Shown: piece by piece, positions 48,101-57,100 of the stretch
Numbering within the stretch: the first letter of the stretch is position 1
How the letters are laid out: each line of letters opens with the position of its first letter
Assembly: GCA_002633025.1 (NCBI GenBank)
Contig: NMRB01002034.1
Span: 1,342 to 65,341, forward strand
Direction of reading: 5' to 3'
Origin: Notospermus geniculatus
Lineage: Eukaryota; Nemertea; Pilidiophora; Heteronemertea; Lineidae
DNA length: 64,000 bases
The notes under the pieces: generated by a model
The model's database searches: none
Seen by the model: only the letters and a program-made list of their open reading frames with translations
What the model was told of the DNA's origin: nothing
Program-made: the position numbers and the translations under genes

Positions 48101-51100
48101 GGCCTAGTATCATTCTATCTCCTAGTTGGCTTCTAACTTGGTATATACGCATACTAAATTAGAAGCCAACTAGGAGATAGAATGATACTAGGCCTTGTAT
48201 GCTTTTGTGCAACCGGGCCCTGGATGCCTTGATTACCGGTACATAGAATACCAGTCTGTGTCCAACAAAAGTAAGGTAATTTATTGGTGATGAGGAGACA
48301 CGTTTGCCGGATCATGGTAAAGCAAATACATGTAAATGACTCCTACCTCTGGAGCACTGAGTAATGTGGTAAATTTGCACAGCGATATCACCAGGTTGTC
48401 AAACACATCACTCAAACCATAGTGAGCTGATATCATGGCACATTTCCTGAAAAAATACAAGGTCTAAATGAACTTTTCGACGATATTGTTGACTGGCAAA
48501 CTGGTATATCACTTGATCTCTAACAACTGACAGCCTTGTTAAGTCAAATAGCGTCAGAAAGTAACTGACCTGAATCCTGAGATAGCCTTTTGCACTATTG
48601 TCTCATCCAAACTTTTGTCAAACACAAATGACAAAGCCGCAACCGTTGGTCCCCAGATGAGGGCAAACAGATCGTGGTCGAAAGAACCAGTCGGTGTATG
48701 CAGGAAAATGCCTTCTCGTCCTGTCCCTCGCCTTAGTAGCACCTTCCATAAATAATTTTCTCTCACTTGCCCGACTTGTTCAGCAGGCATGACAATCTCA
48801 TCACACCTGAAGTGGAAATAGGCACGAATTGATTCAGATTCAGATGACGGCTGCAGGGGCAGATCCACGATTTCGGAAAAGAAGGGCACACTTTGCTGGA
48901 AACACTGAAATATCTGGTGACTTTCAATGATTTGCTCCATATTTCAGAATTTCACAGTCAATTTTAGATTTGTTGACCGAAAGGGGGGCACGCGCCGGGT
49001 GCACCCCCGCATCCGTGCCTGGGCTGTCAGAGTGGTGCAGTGGACATCACCACCTGTCACCTCTTAGCTTCCGGATTCGATCCCCGATCAAACGTGGTGT
49101 ATTCATTTGATAGAGAGTTTCCTCCTGCAGTACATTTACATTCACCCAATGTTGTCTACAGAGCTAATAATGTCGTAGTTGGCAGTTTGATGTGACGTCA
49201 TTGGGGAATGAACGGCTCATTTCGCTGCGCCTATGCAGGATGTCCTCCATCATGGCGGCTTGTGACATCATATCCAAAGCCTCTATAGCTTCTCTATGAC
49301 ACTGATTGTGTTTTCATGAATGGACCACTGTCAATTGAACATTCAATATAATAATAATAATAATTTATTGTTTAAAGCCAAATACATACAATTATCCCAA
49401 TCAATATGACAAGGTGATTAGTGTTAACCCCAAAATCAGACCTCTCTATAGCTTGTTGAACTTACTTTATAGCAGAATATATCTCGTCCAACATCTCTTC
49501 ATCAAAGTTACGATTTCCATTGACTCCTTTCAAGTTCTTCTTAAATTCCTGCAAGTTGAAATGTTTGAATTAAACGGTATATACAAATATATCTTTTCTA
49601 AAGGCACTCATACACATGAGAGTTTCTCGCGCAATTTAGCTCTCTATGGGGAAATCAGTTGTAGAAAACTCTCGACAGTCGTTTGTGTCACTGGACAAGG
49701 GACAAACTGTAAGGAAACCAACAATGGTGAATTGTGGTATGTCCATTTAGAGCCAAATTGTACCAAGGAGTGCTGTATGAGAACGTCCATATACAGAAGC
49801 ATGATCATTTTATGACAAGCAGGTAAGTGTAATACATTGTACTCAGTGCTAAAGCATTACAATAGCAATATTATCAACTCACATGTAGTGTCATTGGCAC
49901 ACTCTGTTTCTTCACATTGTGATTATGTTGATCCACGTTAAGCATGATGACAGCATAGGCAAGGGTGAAAGCGGCATCGCAATCATGGAATGGCTCCCCA
50001 TTTGTTTTCTGAAATGATATTGTAAGTGGATATCTAAGGGCATCCAAATCGGCACCTCAGAGGCTACGTATGGTGCAACAATGTATGGGCGAGGTCATGG
50101 ATCAAAGGGGCTGTTCATTTTCGTCTATTGAGGAATCTGAGTTGTGATCTTTGAAAAAATGGAGAAAGCTATGAAGCTGCAAATTGCAGCGATTATTCTG
50201 TACAGCACAACAAATAGTCCCCGCAATTTGCAAGTGCATAGCTTTCTCCATTTTCCCAAGGATCACAATCCAGATTCCTCAAGTGACGAAAATGAACAGC
50301 CCCTTTTGTTGTGCTCTCAAGTTGGTTCAGGCGAGTCCACCCAAAGTGGTTTCGGTTTTTCACATGGAATCGTCTGTCATTACTTACATGCCAGTGCTCG
50401 GCGAAATGTTCGAGCAGATACGAAATCACGGGTGCCTCTCCTGGCAGGCGGAATGTCTCCAGGTAAAGTCGCAGGGCTTCATCCACTCGCAGATCATCAA
50501 ATATAAACGATCTGAAAAAGGAATCGGATGTTGATTTCTCCCAGAATTTTCAAACGATTGCTCCAAGACCCACCTTTCATGTCTGACCCACCTTTCATGT
50601 CTTCTAAGTTCTTTACAAATGGAAACGTGGAATAACCAGCAAAAGGAACATGATAAAGACAGTGATTTGTCACTGTATTTGTATGTTTTCCACCAGGGCT
50701 AAAGCCAAAGTATTATTGGTCCTGGTAAGTATGAAAGATGCCATCTCAAGCTACTCGTGTTCCTCACTTGGACTGGATCTTTTACTTGCCCTTGCGAAGG
50801 AACAAGGTACAAGGCACCATGGTTTACTGTCCCAAGCGATGGACGTGAAGAGCCAGCGATGATACCCCATATGGCCCGGCTGGATTCGAACCTGAGACCT
50901 GCCGCTTGCTTAGCGGATGTGATAACCACTTGGCTATCAGGGTTCTTCTGATTTACCACTCTTGACCTGAGGTCAGTGGCAAGTGCCTACAATTTAGACT
51001 GCATTGGCAGAAATTTTTTATTGAATTCCAGCCAGCCTGAGATATGAAGGCACAAGTGGATGACCAAGAACCAACATACTTATTTTATTTCTGAAATCTT

Positions 51101-54100
51101 CACTTACTTTACAAAAGCCTCGAGGACCACAGCATTTTTCTTACTGCAGATGAATTCACCGATCATCTTTTTATCAAGCCTAGGATTCTCTTTGAGGAAT
51201 GTGACCACCTCACCAGGATCAAGAGGAGAGGACATCAGGCCATGCTCCTGGAGGAATGCTATACCCTTGCTTGGTTTGATGTTGAACTGCTCTGTCCCAG
51301 TTTGAAGGAGCTAAAAGAAGAAGAGAAGGTCTCCAATCTGTCCCATTGATACACGACTTGTTTAAAGTGACTCAGATGGAGGAACTGCACACCTTCAATA
51401 AGTAAGTTCTGGGAATTTTGCAGATTTTACTCGCTGAATCCCAGCCAGTGCAAGAGACTGTTAAAGTCGGGCAACATCTAAGCGCGACCCAATGGAATAC
51501 GGAAGTCATGTAATGTGGCAGAAATTTGCGGTTTTTAATCATGCCTGTTGACCATTTGTGGTCGTTCCCCGATTGTTCGCACTGTGCACCGGGTTATTCG
51601 AGAGCCGCGTGTGATTCAAGGTCCGTAGAAAATCCAACTATCAATTTCCTAACTTCCGCATTCCATTGGGTTGCGCTTAGATGTTGTCGGACTATACGTA
51701 AATATGCAAGGTGGAACCACCTATTTTTTTTCAAATGAATGACCCGATACAGACCTTCTTTTTCCTCTTGATGGCAGCCAACTCCTCCTCAGAAGGTAAC
51801 CGTGTAGTGACTTTCATCCTGTTTGGTTTTATAACTGGGCCACGCTTACCATCTTTAATTTTGGTCTTAATAGGCTCTGGAAAAAACATTAAACGTGGTT
51901 AAATGTTGGTGAAACTCAACAATGATCTATCACATTTTTTTGTCTTCAAAAACGAAGTAAAACCCACCTGTATCTTGGTCCTTATTCATTGGAATCTTTT
52001 GACCAACAGAATACCCTGACAAAGCTGGTACTGGCGGCACAGATTCAAACTCTCCTTGTCCACCATCCTCTTCATTAGCTTTGGCTGAAAGAACAAAGGT
52101 TCATTGACTCAGAATAATATAATTTAGCAGTATTCCGTCAAGTCAAGTTTTTTTTACCTAATTCGCATTTGTCAAAGCAAGAAATTTTCCCACAAGTTGA
52201 ATTATTCATGAATGTCGCACTCTACAAAACAAGAAAGCAGAACAAGTCCAAGAAGAGCCCTGATATCCGAGTGGTTATCACGTCCGTTCAGCAAGCGGCA
52301 GGTCCCGGGTCCGAATCCAGCCTGGGCCATATGGGATGCCATCCCTGGCTCTTCACATCCGTCACTTGGGACAGTAAGCCATGGTCCCTTGTAGCTTGTT
52401 CCTTTGCAGAGGCATGGTCCCTTGTAGCTTGTTCCTTTGCAGAGGCATGGTCCCTTGTAGCTTGTTCCTTTGCAGAGGCATGGTCCCTTGTAGCTTGTTC
52501 CTTTGCAGAGGCAATTATAAAGATCCCATCCAAGTGAGGAACGTGAGTAACCTCTTCCATACTTACCAGGGCCAATAATACTATGGCTTCGGGCCTAATG
52601 GAAACATACAAATACAAAACAGGTCCACCTTGACAAAAACATTACCTTCGCCATCCTGCACGGCAAACTTGACGGAGGTCTTTTGCTCTGCATCTGTGAG
52701 TTTTGTAGCATTGAGGATTCTACTGTGGCAATGCTGTTCTATACTGTCGATCACAGTGAGTAAGGAATCGAGGGAAAGAAGGTGAGTCGTGTATAGGCCC
52801 GATACTGGAAATGCATTCTGAAAATAAAACACTAAGATTTATACATCTGGCACAAAACTTATTTTGTTATATCAGCCCCAAGACGCTGGAGGAACTACAG
52901 CTGTATTAGAATAAATGACTATATTATAAGTGCAACTATACTCTTTTCAACAGCAAACGTCAATAGACAAAATGCTCCTTTAACACTTAAAGCGCCGAAG
53001 GCAACCATCGTCGACACCAGGTTCTGCCAATAGGTATCACATGGCATGGCGATCCTCAACACGGTGCAACTCATGGAAACTGCTAAATAATTTGGCTATT
53101 TAAAGGTTAACATCAAACGTCAATATTACGGAGTTACATGTAAGTGTCTTACCAACTGATGATGTTGAGCACTTCAGAAGTGCTCAATATCATCAGTTCA
53201 TGAGACAATTAACTGAGACACTGGATGGATTAGTGACAATGTCACAGCACTCACTCAAGCACCTACCTTGGAAAGTAACTTTGTGAGATCCTCAAAGAGG
53301 TTAGAACAGTAGATATCACAGTCATAGTTGAGGTACAGCTCTGTAACAAGGCCTGGGATTCTCCAAAGCTGCACCACTGATTCCAAGGCAATCTCCCGCT
53401 GCTCATAGGATATCCTCACTGATTCTGATACAATGATGTCCATTAGCTTGGTCAAATACATCTAAAATATCAACATAAATGGAAATAACATGGTATTCTC
53501 ATGGGTTAAACCCATTTTGCCAATTCAAATAAATGTCTTGTAAACTTGACTACGAGTTGCATGAAGTCCAAAGATCCATCAATTTGACTAATCATTTATC
53601 ACTTGGTCAGGGGTTGCATGGTCAGGTACATAAGGTGGCACCACAACGAGAAGCGGTTCCGTGTGTGCATCGCCAACTTACCTGCAAAGCGTTTGATTTA
53701 GATTTTTCATAATTTATACACATGATGTTGGGTCAAAAAATCTCATGCACATGAGTCTATGAGGTTGGACCAATGTCATGTGCAGTGGAAGGGTTAACTT
53801 ACCTCCAGTTGCAACTTGAGATGACTCCGTATGGACTCGAAGAGAAGGAAACAGACTCGGAGTGATGCTGAGAACAAAGACAGCCTCTCCGATTGTAAGA
53901 GCTGGAAGAGATGCAATTTTTTACAGTTATTGTGGGAACAATAGCTTGGTGCCACGCTGTTTTAGACAGGCCTAGATCTGCAGTTGACCATGTGCTAAAT
54001 GGTGTCCAAAAAGAATAAAGCCATGTCTCCCAAACTAGAGTGCACCATTACTTCAAAAGAATTCTACCCAGAGGGATAGAAGGAAAATCTATGGAGATGT

Positions 54101-57100
54101 GAAACTCACCGAGAAGAGATTTTTGCACATATCATCCTTGACGAGGCCAATTAGGGAATTGAATTGTCCAATATTATCAGCTCCAGATTCAAGGGCCACA
54201 GTCAGTAGGCTGAGCCCCATATGGATCATCACATCATTATTGTGGCGGTCAAGGGGGTTGGTCAGTGATATAAGGAAGCGGAACAGTTCACGAACGCACG
54301 GCAAACCGTATGGAATCATAGGTCCATAACCTGTGAAAAGAAGGGAGGTACCGAATATATATACCCTGCATGTATCATTCACATGAAAAGCAGAGTTTTC
54401 TTCTTGGTTCCAAAAGGACAGGGATGTCATTTCAATTTCACTTCAGGATCTCTGCTCAATTATTCATTATCAGGACAGAGGGTCCTTTTCTAATTTGAGG
54501 AGTATTTGATCCTGGGTCCCCAAAAGCCCTGCATTTATGCAAGTTAAAGTCCAGCAACATCTAAGCGTGACCCAATGGAATGCAGACATTAGGTAATATA
54601 TTAGTTGGCTTTTCCACGGATCTTTAATCACACGCAACTCGTGAATAAGAACCGACCGACAATACGATCAGACTGTCCGAACAGCTAGACTTTCGTGGTG
54701 CCCAATAGCTGAATAGTGTGCAACGGATCATCGCCGGTTACACAGGTCAAATGCATAATTGAAAACTGCAAATTCCTGTCATTTCCTGACTTCCGCATTC
54801 CATTGGGTCGCGCTTAATAGATGTTGCCGGACTTTTATCTTATGGCTTTTTTTATTATACCACAGTGTGCTGTGTGACAGGCCAGAAAGATTGCCTAACT
54901 GCCATGCACTCAAACGATATAGGTACCAATATGCCTACCTTCTTTAAACTGCTGAGATGTAAACCGCACACCCCTAGGTCCAACAAATTCAGCCTCGGCG
55001 AGTGATGCAGCATCTGAAGTCTCTGCAGCAGATATCACAGACTCCTGGTCGTCACCAACTTCAGAAGGACAACTTAGCTGGTCGAGTTCAGTTTCACTAC
55101 TACTTTTCTGAATGAGAAAACAAACAACTCAAAGAATAGTCACCACAAAAAGAAGCAAGGCCCAACAAGAGATATGTAATGTAAACTGATATCTATCGCA
55201 TAACATGTGATATAGTCCGTTCCAGATACCTAAGGCAAATCGCACTTGGCTAACCTTGTCAGCTGTGGTTAGTCTATCACTAACAGCTTGACCACGAACA
55301 CAGCCAATAGGCAAGGTGACATGCATTATAAACTTCACCATTGGACTCGCCTGTTAAAGTATTGTGCAATAGATTGTCAAAATAGTGAACAGGGTCGTGT
55401 AACATTGCAGAGTTCAACCTAGTACCATTTGCCTTAGGTACCTGGAACGGACTTTAGATCATTGGTTTATCTTGTTACTCAACAATTTTTCATGCTAACA
55501 CTTGAATGTCAGGAATTCCAACAACTCCATCTTTATAACCACCCCAGCTGGATGAGTCCTACGTTTACTAAGCAAGCGGCAGGGTTCGAATCCAGCCCTG
55601 GTCATATGGGATATCATCCCTGGCTCTTCACATTCGTCGCATGGGACAGTAAGCTGTTGTGCCTTGTACCTTGTTCCTTGCAAGGGCAAGTAAAAGACCC
55701 CATCCAAGTGAGGAACATGAGTAGCTTGAGACTGCCTCTTCCATAATTGTGACCCTCCACCAAAAAAACCAATCGGAGGTCACTCAGAGGTTGGCAGATT
55801 GGGACTGAATTATCTGTCAATTTCAGTATTGTCTGTGCATTGTGAAATCTGAGTGATTCTATTTCCTTCTTATCTCCTCAGGTGTCATCTCAGTATGTTT
55901 AGGGTCATTTTCTGTGCGGCTTCCGACTGGTTTTGTGGTGGAGGTTCACAATTACCAGCGCCAATAATGCTATGGCTTAGGCCCTGATGGAAACATACAA
56001 ATACGTTAACAACCCCACAACTTACTTTAGAGTCCATGTCCCCAGGTACTGACAACATACTCCCAGCTGGTGTCATTTCCGTCGACTCAGTCAACTCAGA
56101 CTTCGAATCCTCATTCCTGTCTTGTTCATCTCGCTCCGTCTCATAACGGTCCTGAAAACTTTCATGGATATCGACGACAGTGGTGCTCGGGGCGACTGGA
56201 GTTGTAGCGATGGTAACGCACGGCAGCTCATGGTCAATATCTTCTTCACCAGGCTGTGTTGTCTGATCAGCAGCAGGTTCGGATTTATTCCCAACCTCAC
56301 CTGGATCCTCTTTAACGACAGGCCGATCACCACCAGTCCCAGACTGATCATCTTGAAGTGAAGCTGGTACCTCAGATTTTTCAATTTCCATAGATTCCGT
56401 CCTCTCATCAGAAGCAGAAAGATCTGACTGTCTTTCTTCAGGAATACCGCTTGCCTGAGGTGGTTGAGAAGCCAAGGGCTGCGGGACAGAGGACTGAATC
56501 TTCTTTTGACGAGGCTTAGGTGATCGTTTCTTTTTACTCCTTGTTGGATCCATACCACTGGCTCTCATCTTCAACTGGAAAGTGAGAGATGAAAGATAAA
56601 ATGATTCTGATGATGAAGTACCTGTAAATGACATAAAGTGCTATTCTAAACAAACAACCTGGGCTGATATTGATAAAACCTTGCCAGCTTACTTGCTTGC
56701 TAATTGTGTACATTGGTCTGTAGAAACTGGGCACTTTGGCAAGTAACTACACGTAAGCCTAGTAAGGTTTTATGAATATGGGCCCTGATGGAATGACATT
56801 GCTCCTTCATCATCTGCTGTCTAGTGTGACAATGTCAACATGACACAAGTCATATCAGACACCACATAGTTCACCATTTGCCACTGACCTTTTTAGTGAG
56901 ATTTTGAATCCATTTGCTGTCTTCTTTGAACTGAGGTAGTCTTGTGAAGAGTAATTGGACCATATCCATGAGGGTATGTTCAGCAGACTTCCTCAGCAAT
57001 TCTGAAAATGACACCACTTGCCATCATAAAATTGTATGAAGTATGCCACGAGAGACAACAAATCAGTAACGATTTCAAAATTTCTGTTCTAGAGGGGGAA

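Noticed and set aside
52381-52578. Repeated-peptide open frame ([11 protein letters not shown] units)
   Set aside because: It is a by-product of the 34-bp expansion inside a SINE.
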